Shown: in pieces, positions 50,202 through 58,561 of the stretch
Numbering within the stretch: position 1 is the first letter of the stretch
Layout: every line of letters starts with the position of its first letter
NCBI RefSeq assembly: GCF_003002815.1
Contig: NZ_PVTF01000009.1
Coordinates: 186,001 to 250,000, forward strand
From: Umezawaea tangerina
GTDB taxonomy: Bacteria > Actinomycetota > Actinomycetes > Mycobacteriales > Pseudonocardiaceae
Reading direction: 5' to 3'
DNA: 64,000 nucleotides
The notes under the pieces: model-generated
What the model was told of the DNA's origin: nothing
Seen by the model: the letters and a program-made list of their open reading frames with translations, nothing else
Database searches by the model: none
Program-made: the position numbers and the translations under genes

Positions 50202-52467
50202 CCAGCTCGGCGCGGCGGCGTTCGACCGCCGCGCCGAGTTCGGCCGGGTCGCACGAGGCCAGGTGGTCGCGCACCAGCGCGTGCGCGAAGCGGTACTCCC
50301 CTTCGACGTGCAGCAGCAGCATCCGGTCCCCGGCGAAGTGCAGCAACGCCTTGCGCCGCAACGGGAGCTCGCCCAGCACCAGCGGCCGGGCGAGCAGCTC
50401 CGCCATGCCGGTCGAGATCAGCTCGAACGGCAGCAGGTGCTCGCGCGCCGACGTGGGGGCGCTGAACAGCCCGATCAGGACGCCGGTCATCGGCGCCAGC
50501 ACGGCGGTCGTGAGCGGTGCGCCCAGCCAGAAGGCGAGCCCGGTGCCGAGCAGAGTCCCGGCGACGCCCATCGGCACCGCGACCCGCAGCCACCAGCGGC
50601 CCCGACCCTGCAGCGAGGTCCACTGCTCGACGTGCAGGGCCCGCCAGACGCCGAAGAACCCGCTGACGAACAGGCTCGTCGCGAGCCCGGCGAACAGGCC
50701 GATGCCCAGTCCCACCAGCAGCTCCCGCGACGGACCCGTCCACACCATGACGGCGGCGGGCAGCAGCGACACCGCGACCGCCCAGTACGGGGCGTCCTTC
50801 ACGGCCTCCAGGTGCACGCTCGCGCTCAACGCCACCAGGAACGTGATCACGATGACCGCGGCGAATCCCAGGATCGTCGGCAGCTGCGCCAGCAGCAGCC
50901 CGAGCCAGCCGCCGAGCACCCCGAGCACCAGCCCGGTCACGGCCCCGACCAGCAGCCCGATGGCCGCGGGCAGCACACCCCACGACTTGGTGCCGGGCGG
51001 CCGCCGGAACACGAACAGGTGCGTCACGAGGAAGTGGTTGACCACGACCACCAGCGCGGTGAGGCACAGTCCCGACAGCAACCCGGACAGCAGGCCGAGC
51101 TTCAGGCCGATCACGGTCGCCAGCGCGCCCACCGCCCCGGCCAGCACGGCGGGCTGCACGCGCAGGAACAGCAGCCAGATCGGCTTGGCGGGCAGCAGCT
51201 CCAGCCAGGCCACCCGGCTGGGCAGCCTGCCGCGCGCCACCAGGTCGTTCCACAGTGGACTCGCGGCCAGCCTGGCCAGGAAGCGCAGCGAGCGGAAGGC
51301 GCGCTCGGCCGAGGGTGCGCCGCCGGTCGAGTCACGGGCGACCATCTCGACCAGGTAGGTGTCGAGCAGCGCCCGTTCGCCGCCGGTCGACACGTCGTCG
51401 CCGGGCTTGCCGGTGCGGTAGGTGAGCGCGAGCAGATCCAGCATCAGCGGCGTCCGCACCGAGCTCCACAGCTCGGGGTCGCGTTCCAGCGCGTGGCGCA
51501 GGCCGTCGAGCCGCGGGCTGACGGTCTCCAGGTACTCCTCGACCTGCTCGCGGTCGAACGGCTCGACGCGCACGGCGTGGTGGGACCGCAGCGTGGCGCT
51601 GAGCCGTTCGTAGTCGGCGGCCCGGCTGGCGACCGCGATCCTCGGCACGGCCGAGCGCTCCCCCAGCGCGTTGATCTGCTCGACGCAGCGGTCGCGGTCG
51701 TCGGCGGCGACCTCGTCCAGCCCGTCCAGCAGCAGCGCCAGCCTGCCCTCGGCGAGCCAGGCGCGGCCGACCGGGACGGCGATCCGGTAGCGGGTGGAGA
51801 CCTCGCGCAGCAGCCACTCCACGAAGTCGTCGGGTTTGGTCGACCGGCCGCGCCCCTTGGGCTTGAGCGCCGTGGTGGACCAGTTCGCCAGGTCCAGCAG
51901 CACCGGCACCGGCTGCTCGTTGTCCGCGCGGGCCCGGCTCAGCAGGTCGGCGCACAGGTCGATCAGCAGGGTGCTCTTGCCCGAACCGGGGGCGCCCAGC
52001 ACGAGCAGCACCTGCTGCGTCTCGGCGAACACCTCGGCGATCCCCGACGGCGGCTCGTCCGGGTCGGGTCGGGTGGCGGGGTCCATCCGGTGCAGCACGG
52101 GGTGCGGCGGCGCGGCCAGCCCGAGCTTGAGCACCAGCTGCTCGGCCAGCGAGCCGTGCCTGCGCCGCAGGACCTCCAGCTCGACCCGGTCGACCGCGTT
52201 GACCCGGTGCGACGGGTGGCCGGGGCGGCGCGGGATGATCCGCACGCCCTGTCCGCTGCCGCGGTCCCAGACCACCAGCCCCACCATGATCGCCGACAGC
52301 ACGATGATCAGCGGCCAGAGCCAGTCGACCAACGGCCCCAGCACCGCGGGCGCGGTCCCGCCGGTGGCCACGTTGATGGCGACGGGCAGCAGCCCCAGGA
52401 TCGTCACGACACCCAGGATCGCGAACGCGACGACCCTCAACGTCCTGGCCGCGGCTCTCCACACCAT
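50188..52467 (-). CDS. Membrane NACHT-domain STAND ATPase
   Basis: A 759-residue protein. Two membrane helices lie at residues ~8-32 and 42-62 (VVAFAILGVVTILGLLPVAI; LVDWLWPLIIVLSAIMVGL). A NACHT ATPase follows with Walker A VLLVLGAPGSGKSTLLIDLC and Walker B GRLALLLDGLDEVAADDRDR, then sensor-like SRAADYERLSATL and TPLMLDLLALTYRTG. The C-terminal ~280 residues contain about eight more membrane helices (AVLAGAVGALATVIGLKLGL; LPAAIGLLVGAVTGLVLGVL; LFAGLATSLFVSGFFG), ending with a short cytosolic HFAGDRMLLLHVEGEYRFAH segment. GGGAGGTGATC sets ATG 52467. NACHT ATPases include phage-sensing proteins, but regulatory roles are equally possible. Confidence 0.88.
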   Translation of the reverse strand: MVWRAAARTLRVVAFAILGVVTILGLLPVAINVATGGTAPAVLGPLVDWLWPLIIVLSAIMVGLVVWDRGSGQGVRIIPRRPGHPSHRVNAVDRVELEVLRRRHGSLAEQLVLKLGLAAPPHPVLHRMDPATRPDPDEPPSGIAEVFAETQQVLLVLGAPGSGKSTLLIDLCADLLSRARADNEQPVPVLLDLANWSTTALKPKGRGRSTKPDDFVEWLLREVSTRYRIAVPVGRAWLAEGRLALLLDGLDEVAADDRDRCVEQINALGERSAVPRIAVASRAADYERLSATLRSHHAVRVEPFDREQVEEYLETVSPRLDGLRHALERDPELWSSVRTPLMLDLLALTYRTGKPGDDVSTGGERALLDTYLVEMVARDSTGGAPSAERAFRSLRFLARLAASPLWNDLVARGRLPSRVAWLELLPAKPIWLLFLRVQPAVLAGAVGALATVIGLKLGLLSGLLSGLCLTALVVVVNHFLVTHLFVFRRPPGTKSWGVLPAAIGLLVGAVTGLVLGVLGGWLGLLLAQLPTILGFAAVIVITFLVALSASVHLEAVKDAPYWAVAVSLLPAAVMVWTGPSRELLVGLGIGLFAGLATSLFVSGFFGVWRALHVEQWTSLQGRGRWWLRVAVPMGVAGTLLGTGLAFWLGAPLTTAVLAPMTGVLIGLFSAPTSAREHLLPFELISTGMAELLARPLVLGELPLRRKALLHFAGDRMLLLHVEGEYRFAHALVRDHLASCDPAELGAAVERRRAELVKTA

Positions 52468-52760
52468 GATCACCTCCCACGTCGGAAACCGACCGTAGTG
52501 GCGAACCGGCCGTCGGTGGTAGGTGCTCGCCGCGTCGATAGCCCGAATGGCCGCAGGAACGGACATCACGGACGGTGGACGACTACTCGCCCATTGTCCA
52601 CAACCGCCGTTCTGCGACGTCAACCCCTATCCGGGCAGCCGGTACCCGAGTCGCCCGCGACCCTCCGCGGTCGCCGCCCGGCCTCGGCGTCCAGCCCAGC
52701 CCGTTCCGCGCTTCGGCGGCGGTGGGCGGCCGGTCGGGCCGCCCCCGTCACCCGCGGGTC

Positions 52761-53450
52761 TCAGGCGGTGAGGCCGCCGTCCACGACGAGGTCGACCCCG
52801 TTGAGGGCGCGGTTCTCCAGCAGCAGGACGGACGCCTCGACGACCTCGGCCATGGTGACCAGCCTGCCGGTCGGCGTCTGGGCGCGCGCGGCGTCGAGCG
52901 CGCCGTGCTTGTCCTTCCAGAACGGGCTGTCGCCGACCGCGCCGGGGTGGATCGCGTTGACCCGCACGGGCTTCAGCTCGTGGAGCATGGTCTTGACCAT
53001 GCCCACCACGCCCGCGTTGACGATGGTGGTGTTCGTGGAGCCGGGGTAGGGCCGGTCCTTGGCCATCCCGCCGTAGAGCAGCACGGACGACTCCGGGGTG
53101 AACCGGCCCGCCAGCGCGTGCACGACGGTCGTGTAGCCGACCAGCTTCAGCGTCACCAGGCCGACGGCCTTGGCCACGTCGTACTCGCCGATCGTGTTGA
53201 GGTCGCGCTCGATGGCGACCAGGACCAGCCGGTCCACCTGCCCGAGGTCGGCCAGCGCGTCCACCAGCTCGTGCGGGCGGGTGAGGTCGAGGGCGATGCC
53301 CCGCGTCCGCCCACCCACCTCCGCGGCGACCTTCTCGGCGCGTTCGGCGTCACGCCCGGACAGCACGACCGAGTGGCCCAGCCCGGCGTAGTGGGCGGCC
53401 AGCTCGCGACCGAGTCCGGCCGTTCCACCGATGACGACGACGTTCGACAT
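52761..53450 (-). CDS. Atypical short-chain dehydrogenase/reductase
   Basis: A 229-residue SDR. The NAD(P) loop VVVIGGTAGLGRELAAHYAG and the end SVLLLENRALNGVDLVVDGG are clear, and VNAIHPGAVGDSPFW is the post-catalytic segment. The usual catalytic YxxxK is not visible: the matching region reads GSTNTTIVNAGVVGMVKT, with no Tyr, and the upstream catalytic Ser is in PESSVLLYGG. It may be catalytically inactive or use other residues. ATG 53450 is preferred, with GAGGGG upstream. Neighbours are unrelated. Confidence 0.85.
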   Translation of the reverse strand: MSNVVVIGGTAGLGRELAAHYAGLGHSVVLSGRDAERAEKVAAEVGGRTRGIALDLTRPHELVDALADLGQVDRLVLVAIERDLNTIGEYDVAKAVGLVTLKLVGYTTVVHALAGRFTPESSVLLYGGMAKDRPYPGSTNTTIVNAGVVGMVKTMLHELKPVRVNAIHPGAVGDSPFWKDKHGALDAARAQTPTGRLVTMAEVVEASVLLLENRALNGVDLVVDGGLTA

Positions 53451-53651
53451 CCCGTTCACCCCTCAAGATCGACTGCTTTCGCAGCGTAGTGACCGGCCTG
53501 CCGAGCCGTCCCGGATCCTGGCGGTCGCACACCTCACAGCCGTGGCGGGAACAACGGAGGCCCCGCGGGTGTCGACCTCCGCCGCTCGGCCGACGGCGGG
53601 GTCGGCGCACCGGCATCGACGGAGGGGGCGTCTCCCGACGATACTTCGGCG

Positions 53652-54575
53652 ATGCTGCTGCGCCAGCTCGAATACCTCGTCGCGCTCGCCCGCGAACGCC
53701 ACTTCGGGCGGGCCGCACAGGCGTGCCACGTCTCGCAGCCGTCGCTGTCCGGGGCGATCAGGACCCTGGAGCGCGAGCTGGACGCGCCGCTGGTCAACCG
53801 GGGCAGGCGGTTCGACGGGCTGACGCCGGAGGGCGAGCGGGTGCTGCTGTGGGCGCACCGGATCCTGGCCGAGCGCGACGGTCTCGTGGACGACCTGGCG
53901 GCGATGCGGCAGGGCCTGACCGGGACGTTGCGGATCGCCGCCATCCCGACCGCGCTGACCGCCGCGTCGCTGCTGACGGCGCCGTTCTGCCAGCGACATC
54001 CGCATGCTCGTGTGTCGATGCAGTCGCTGTCCTCGCGGGAGATCGCGCACGGGCTGGCGGAGTTCGAGCTCGACGTGGCGCTGACCTACCTGGACGGGGA
54101 GGAGCTGGGGCGGGTGCGGCGGCTGCCGGTGTACGAGGAGCAGTACCTGTTGCTGGCGCCGGACGACAGCGCGCTCGCACGGCAGGGTGGTGCCACGTGG
54201 GAGCAGGCCGCCGCGGTGCCGTTGTGCCTGTTGTCGCAGGAGATGCGGAATCGGCGGATCCTCGACGAGGTGTTCGCGGCGGCCGGGGCGACGGTGACGC
54301 CGGCGATCGAGACCGACTCGGTGGCGGCGCTCTACGCGCACGTGGCCACGCGGAACTGGTACAGCGTGGTGTCGCACGCGTGGCTGCACATGTTCGGCGT
54401 GCCCGCGGGGATGCGGGCGCTGCGCCTGCAAGGGGCGCCGCAGGCGCCGCGGATCGGGCTGGTCACCGCGCGTCGGAACCCGGAGTCGGTGTTGGCGAAG
54501 GCGTTGGTGGAGGTCGCCCGGCAGGTCGACGTGCGGGCCGTGTTGGCGCGGCTGGTCGACGAGCACGCGGGCTGA
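53652..54575 (+). CDS. LysR family transcriptional regulator
   Basis: A 307-residue LysR regulator. The winged HTH is LRQLEYLVALARERHFGRAA, QACHVSQPSLSGAIRTLERE, LDAPLVNRGRRFDGLTPEGE; the effector domain starts TGTLRIAAIPTALTAASLLT. It is directly upstream of an NAD-dependent formate dehydrogenase, on the same strand. This is an FdsR-like arrangement, so formate or a related one-carbon signal is a plausible effector. A 19-bp dyad that overlaps its own stop codon is the likely binding site for control of the dehydrogenase. Confidence 0.92.
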   Translation: MLLRQLEYLVALARERHFGRAAQACHVSQPSLSGAIRTLERELDAPLVNRGRRFDGLTPEGERVLLWAHRILAERDGLVDDLAAMRQGLTGTLRIAAIPTALTAASLLTAPFCQRHPHARVSMQSLSSREIAHGLAEFELDVALTYLDGEELGRVRRLPVYEEQYLLLAPDDSALARQGGATWEQAAAVPLCLLSQEMRNRRILDEVFAAAGATVTPAIETDSVAALYAHVATRNWYSVVSHAWLHMFGVPAGMRALRLQGAPQAPRIGLVTARRNPESVLAKALVEVARQVDVRAVLARLVDEHAG

Positions 54576-54591
54576 TAGCCGTCGCCTATCA
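54573..54591. promoter_or_regulatory. LysR-type operator before formate dehydrogenase
   Basis: TGATAG-ccgtcgc-CTATCA is a perfect 19-bp dyad of LysR-box type, which begins in the stop codon of the LysR gene and lies 86 bp before the formate dehydrogenase start. Position and form suit activation of the dehydrogenase by the adjacent regulator. Confidence 0.65.
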
Positions 54592-54676
54592 GGTGACAGG
54601 GAGGAACGCTTTGACCACGCCGGGTCACCGGAGCAGCGTGATGGGCACCAGATCAGCGCGGAAGAGGAGTCCTCCC

Positions 54677-55831
54677 ATGGCGAAGGTGCTGTGCGTGCTC
54701 TACGACGACCCGACCGACGGCTACCCGAAGACCTACGCCCGCGACGACCTCCCGCTGATCGAGACCTACCCCGGCGGCCAGGCGCTGCCGACCCCCAAGG
54801 CGATCGACTTCACGCCCGGCGCGCTGCTCGGCAGCGTCACCGGCGAGCTGGGCCTGCGCGCGTTCCTGGAGGGCCGCGGCCACACGCTCGTCGTCACCTC
54901 GGACAAGGACGGCCCGGACTCGGAGTTCGAGCGCGAGCTGGTCGACGCGGACGTCGTGATCTCCCAACCGTTCTGGCCCGCCTACCTGACCGCCGAGCGG
55001 ATCGCGAAGGCGCCGAACCTCAAGCTCGCCGTCACGGCGGGCATCGGGTCGGACCACGTCGACCTCGCCGCCGCCATCAAGCGCGGCATCACGGTCGCCG
55101 AGGTGACCTACTGCAACAGCGTCAGCGTCGCCGAGCACGCGGTGATGATGATCCTGTCGCTGGTGCGCGACTACCTGCCCGCGCACCGGATCGTCCTGGA
55201 CGGCGGGTGGAACATCGCCGACGCCGTCGCCCGCTCCTACGACGTCGAGGGCATGCACGTCGGCACGGTCGCCGCGGGGCGCATCGGGCTCGGGATCCTG
55301 CGCAGGCTCAAGCCGTTCGACGTGCACCTGCACTACACCGACCGGCACCGGCTGCCCGAGGACGTCGAGCGCGAGCTCGGCCTGACCTTCCACCCGGACG
55401 CCGCCTCGATGGTGCCGCACTGCGACGTCGTCACGATCAACGCGCCGCTGCACCCGGAGACCGAGGGCCTGTTCGACGAGGCGCTGCTCGGCCGCATGAA
55501 GCGCGGCGCCTACCTGGTCAACACCGCGCGCGGCAAGATCGTCGACCGCGACGCCGTGGTGCGGGCGCTGGAGTCCGGGCACCTCGCCGGGTACGCGGGC
55601 GACGTCTGGTTCCCGCAGCCCGCGCCCGCCGACCACCCGTGGCGGACCATGCCGCACCACGGCATGACCCCGCACATCTCCGGGTCCTCGCTGTCCGCGC
55701 AGACCCGGTACGCGGCGGGCACCCGCGAGATCCTGGAGGACTTCCTCGACGGCGAGCCGATCCGCGACGAGTACCTGATCGTCGACGGCGGGAAGCTCGC
55801 GGGCACCGGGGCGCACTCCTACTCCAGCTGA
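54677..55831 (+). CDS. fdh: NAD-dependent formate dehydrogenase
   Basis: A 384-residue D-2-hydroxyacid-dehydrogenase-type formate dehydrogenase, oxidising formate to CO2 with NAD+. It follows the Pseudomonas-type FDH closely from start to end: MAKVLCVLYDDPTDGYPKTY, DADVVISQPFWPAYLTAERI, TAGIGSDHVDLAAAIKRGI, VTYCNSVSVAEHAVMMILSL, HVGTVAAGRIGLGILRR, HYTDRHRLPEDV (the Asp prefers NAD), NTARGKIVDRDAVVRALESG, and MTPHISGSSLSAQTRYAAGT with the catalytic His. The C-terminus ends at GAHSYSS, about 15 residues shorter than the Pseudomonas enzyme. Likely supplies NADH from formate under LysR control. Confidence 0.95.
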   Translation: MAKVLCVLYDDPTDGYPKTYARDDLPLIETYPGGQALPTPKAIDFTPGALLGSVTGELGLRAFLEGRGHTLVVTSDKDGPDSEFERELVDADVVISQPFWPAYLTAERIAKAPNLKLAVTAGIGSDHVDLAAAIKRGITVAEVTYCNSVSVAEHAVMMILSLVRDYLPAHRIVLDGGWNIADAVARSYDVEGMHVGTVAAGRIGLGILRRLKPFDVHLHYTDRHRLPEDVERELGLTFHPDAASMVPHCDVVTINAPLHPETEGLFDEALLGRMKRGAYLVNTARGKIVDRDAVVRALESGHLAGYAGDVWFPQPAPADHPWRTMPHHGMTPHISGSSLSAQTRYAAGTREILEDFLDGEPIRDEYLIVDGGKLAGTGAHSYSS

Positions 55832-55838
55832 CCGGGGC

Positions 55839-55866
55839 GCGGGGAGCGCGGTCGCGCGCTCCCCGC
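55839..55866. terminator. Perfect bidirectional terminator hairpin
   Basis: Perfect 12-bp arms GCGGGGAGCGCG and its complement around a GTCG loop, 7 bp after the formate dehydrogenase stop and 11 bp before the convergent lysyl-oxidase-like gene end. Confidence 0.85.
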
Positions 55867-55877
55867 GGCACCGGTCG

Positions 55878-56852
55878 TCAGGAGCAGCGCGCTCGGCCGG
55901 GGCAGCTGCGCAGGAGCTGGACCCTCGGTGGCACCGCCAGCGGGCCGACCTCGTCGATCCACTTGATGGAGATCGACACCGACGAGGAGTTGTTGCCGTA
56001 GTCCTTCTCCAGCAGCGTCCGGTCGGGGTTCGCGGTGTGCACCAGGTCGTAGACCCCGGACGGGACGTGCGTGATGTCGAGCCACTGGAAGTCCACTTTG
56101 TACTGGTAGTCGTCGCCGGAGCCGACCGAGACGCCCTCGACGACGTCCAGCGCCTCCGGGGCGTGGTGCCCGCACATGTTGCCGTCCAGCAGGTCCGCGA
56201 CCCGGCCCGCGGCCGTGCCGTCCTGCGGGGTGTAGGGCAGCCTGCCGACGTCGTGGGTCGCGTAGCGGTCACCGAGGCAGAAGCCGTTCTTGCGGTCCGT
56301 GGCCAGCTCGTCGCCCGCCGGCGTCCGCAGCTGGAAGCGCTCGAACCCCATGAGGTGCCAGTGCTCGTGCGACTGCGCGGGCTCGTAGTAGGCGAACGCC
56401 GTCGTCGCGCGCTGGGCGGTGGCGTAGCCGTCCGGGATCGGACCGTCCACACCGGACTGGAAGGCCTGGCGCACCCGCATGGTCGGCTCGTCCGCGCTCT
56501 CGCGGCGGCCGAACAGCAGCAGCGGGCCGTCGCCGATGTTGTCCACCGAACTGGTGAACCGGATCCGGACCGCCTTGGCCGGACCGGACCTCAGGCACTC
56601 GCCGCGCGGCGCCGCGGGGTCCGCGACCATGCACACGTCCCAGTCCTCGCACCTCACCGGGTTGCCGCCGTACCCGCCGAGGCACCCCACCGGGCCCTGG
56701 CGCAGGTCCGGCAGCATCGGCGAGGCCTCGGCGCCCGCGCGCGGCGCGGCCACGGCGAACGCGGCGGCCATGACGACGCCTGCCAGCGCCCCGTACTTTC
56801 TCAACACGCTGAACGTCCCATTCCCGGTTGTCTTCGATCCCTTGCCCACCAA
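55878..56852 (-). CDS. Secreted lysyl oxidase-like protein
   Basis: A 324-residue exported protein. The signal peptide (residues ~18-42: KYGALAGVVMAAAFAVAAPR) precedes a domain with the lysyl-oxidase copper motif SHEHWHLMGFERFQL (His cluster near residue 162), and GLRSGPAKAVRIRFTSSVDN-like beta strands. It also has CLGDRYATHDVGRLPYTPQD, DFQWLDITHVPSGVYDLVHT and DYGNNSSSVSISIKW. Lysyl oxidases use copper and a lysine-tyrosyl quinone to oxidise lysine amines; bacterial members are poorly characterised. Several Cys would support disulfides. Confidence 0.85.
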   Translation of the reverse strand: MVGKGSKTTGNGTFSVLRKYGALAGVVMAAAFAVAAPRAGAEASPMLPDLRQGPVGCLGGYGGNPVRCEDWDVCMVADPAAPRGECLRSGPAKAVRIRFTSSVDNIGDGPLLLFGRRESADEPTMRVRQAFQSGVDGPIPDGYATAQRATTAFAYYEPAQSHEHWHLMGFERFQLRTPAGDELATDRKNGFCLGDRYATHDVGRLPYTPQDGTAAGRVADLLDGNMCGHHAPEALDVVEGVSVGSGDDYQYKVDFQWLDITHVPSGVYDLVHTANPDRTLLEKDYGNNSSSVSISIKWIDEVGPLAVPPRVQLLRSCPGRARCS

Positions 56853-56983
56853 CCCTAGAGAGCACCCCGTCCACGCCTTGCACGCGAACGCGGTCGTTCA
56901 CCCGATGGGCTGAGGTATGCGGGTTCGGGGTGCCCTCGTCAGTAGCGTGGCGGTTCGACGTTGGGGCGAAGGGAAAACACCGA

Positions 56984-58081
56984 GTGATCACCATGGTGTG
57001 CGGGACACGGCCCGAGCTGATCAAGCTCGCTCCGCTGCTCCGGCACTTCGGCCAGGACGCGGCGCTGGTCTACACCGGACAGCACTACGACCGGTCGATG
57101 TACTCCCAGATCCTCGACGACCTCCCGGAACCCGGCCGCTTCCACGAGTTCGCCGTCGGCGGGGTCGGCCGGGGAGCCCAGCTGTCGCAGGCGGTCCGGG
57201 TGGTCGACGAGGTGCTGCGGGCGTTCGGCGCCGGCGCCGTGCTGGTGCAGGGCGACACCACGTCGGCGCTGGCGGGGGCGTTGGCCGCCAACGCGAACGG
57301 CGTTCCGCTCGTGCACGTCGAGGCCGGGCTGCGCAGCCACGACCGGGCGATGCCCGAGGAGCACAACCGGGTGATGATCGACCACATCGCCGACCTGTGC
57401 TGCGTGCCCACCGAGCTCAACCGGCGCAACCTGCTGGCGGAAGGCGTTGCGGCGGAACGGATCGCGCTCACCGGCAACACCGTCGTCGAGGCGCTGGACG
57501 CCGCGCTGCCCGACTCCGACGAGCAGCAGGCCGTGCTGGACCGGCACGGGCTGGCCGTCGACGGGTACGCGGTCGCGACGATCCACCGCCCGGAGAACGT
57601 CGACGACCGGTCGAACCTCGAGACCGTCCTGCGCGAGCTCGCCCGGCTCCCCCTGCCCGTCGTGCTCCCGCTGCACCCGCGCACGGCCAAGCGGATCGCC
57701 GAGTTCGGCCTCGGGCACGTGCTCGCCGGGCTGACCGTCGTCGAACCGCAGGCCTACCCGGCGTTCCTGGCCCTGGCCAGGGGCGCGGCCGTCGTGGTGT
57801 CCGACTCCGGCGGCATCCAGGAGGAGGTCAGCGTCCTCAAGCGACCGGTCGTGGTCGTGCGCCGGAGCACCGAGCGCCCGGAGATCGAAGGCACCTTCGG
57901 CACCCTCGTGACCCCGGACCGCCTGCACGCCGAGGTGCTGCACTGGCTCCACGACATCCCCGGCCACCGCACCCGACTGGCCCGCATCCCCTCACCCTAC
58001 GGCGACAACTCCACCTCGAAGCTCATCGCCATGGCAGTAGAACGCCTAGTCGCCCACGCCCCCGCGCTAGCCGCGCCGTAA
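56984..58081 (+). CDS. wecB: UDP-N-acetylglucosamine 2-epimerase (non-hydrolysing)
   Basis: A 365-residue WecB-type epimerase converting UDP-GlcNAc to UDP-ManNAc for polysaccharide synthesis. Hallmarks: MVCGTRPELIKLAPLLRHFG, LVYTGQHYDRSMYSQI, VLVQGDTTSALAGALAANAN, VHVEAGLRSHDRAMPEEHNR, VATIHRPENVDDRSNLETVL, and SDSGGIQEEVSVLKRPVVVV with RRSTERPE. GTG 56984 fits the family start; the frame is open further upstream without similarity. It stands at the left edge of an exopolysaccharide region and ends before the second repeat element. The last codons lie in the C/A-rich skewed stretch. Confidence 0.93.
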   Translation: MITMVCGTRPELIKLAPLLRHFGQDAALVYTGQHYDRSMYSQILDDLPEPGRFHEFAVGGVGRGAQLSQAVRVVDEVLRAFGAGAVLVQGDTTSALAGALAANANGVPLVHVEAGLRSHDRAMPEEHNRVMIDHIADLCCVPTELNRRNLLAEGVAAERIALTGNTVVEALDAALPDSDEQQAVLDRHGLAVDGYAVATIHRPENVDDRSNLETVLRELARLPLPVVLPLHPRTAKRIAEFGLGHVLAGLTVVEPQAYPAFLALARGAAVVVSDSGGIQEEVSVLKRPVVVVRRSTERPEIEGTFGTLVTPDRLHAEVLHWLHDIPGHRTRLARIPSPYGDNSTSKLIAMAVERLVAHAPALAAP

Positions 58082-58214
58082 CCCCAAGCAGCAACAGCAA
58101 CAGCAACACAAGCACAAGCCACCTCAAGAAAAACACGCACCGACGGCGCAAAACCACAGCACAACACGGCACTGGCCGCCAACCACAAACCACCGCGACC
58201 ACAGAACAACGATG

Positions 58215-58330
58215 GCGAAGCCGCCAGCGCGCATCCGGCGCGGAGCGCCTGGGGCCCTGTCCGCAGCGCAGCAAGGATGCCTGGTCCGACGCGCAGCGAG
58301 GATGCCCTGTCCGTCGCGGAGCGTCGGATG
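58215..58330. repeat. Array of short dyads with ~25-bp period (repeat element copy 2)
   Basis: Five units with centres near 58218, 58243, 58269, 58294 and 58319 (spacings 25, 26, 25, 25), each GC-NNN-GC with centre GAA, GGA or GCA (the complement of the TTC/TGC type in copy 1). The unit GGCGC-GGA-GCGCC is a 5-bp mini-stem. Positions 58222-58281 match the complement of 9716-9775 at 57 of 60 bases, so this is the same element in opposite orientation. Confidence 0.85.
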
Positions 58331-58377
58331 CCCTCCCCACCCACACCCCCCCCACCCACCCCGACGAGAAGCCATCT

Positions 58378-58438
58378 CTATGCCCACTCCCGCTTGTCAA
58401 GACAGCTTCACCGTCTTGACAAGCGGGAGTGGGCATAG
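58378..58438. repeat. Long perfect hairpin of repeat element copy 2
   Basis: Perfect 26-bp arms (58378-58403 and 58413-58438) around a 9-nt loop. The inner 12 bp equal those of the hairpin at 9542-9596, while the outer arms are different yet fully complementary. It lies between the convergent epimerase and FAD-oxidoreductase genes; together with the array it fills the 480-bp gap 58082-58561, in which no gene is visible. Confidence 0.9.
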
Positions 58439-58561
58439 AACACTCGGCGAGCCGGGGTGGAACCCCTCACCCCACACCCACCCAAGGGTCCCCCACCCGC
58501 GAAGCCCCCCCAACGCACAAGGTACTCACCAGGTCCGACAACTCCCGGCCACCGAACCCCC

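Noticed and set aside
58082-58214. Small gene in the CAA/CAC-rich stretch after wecB
   Set aside because: The frame is low-complexity Ser/Asn/Thr/Lys-rich without a ribosome site. The sequence is better explained as the C/A-skewed flank of repeat element 2.
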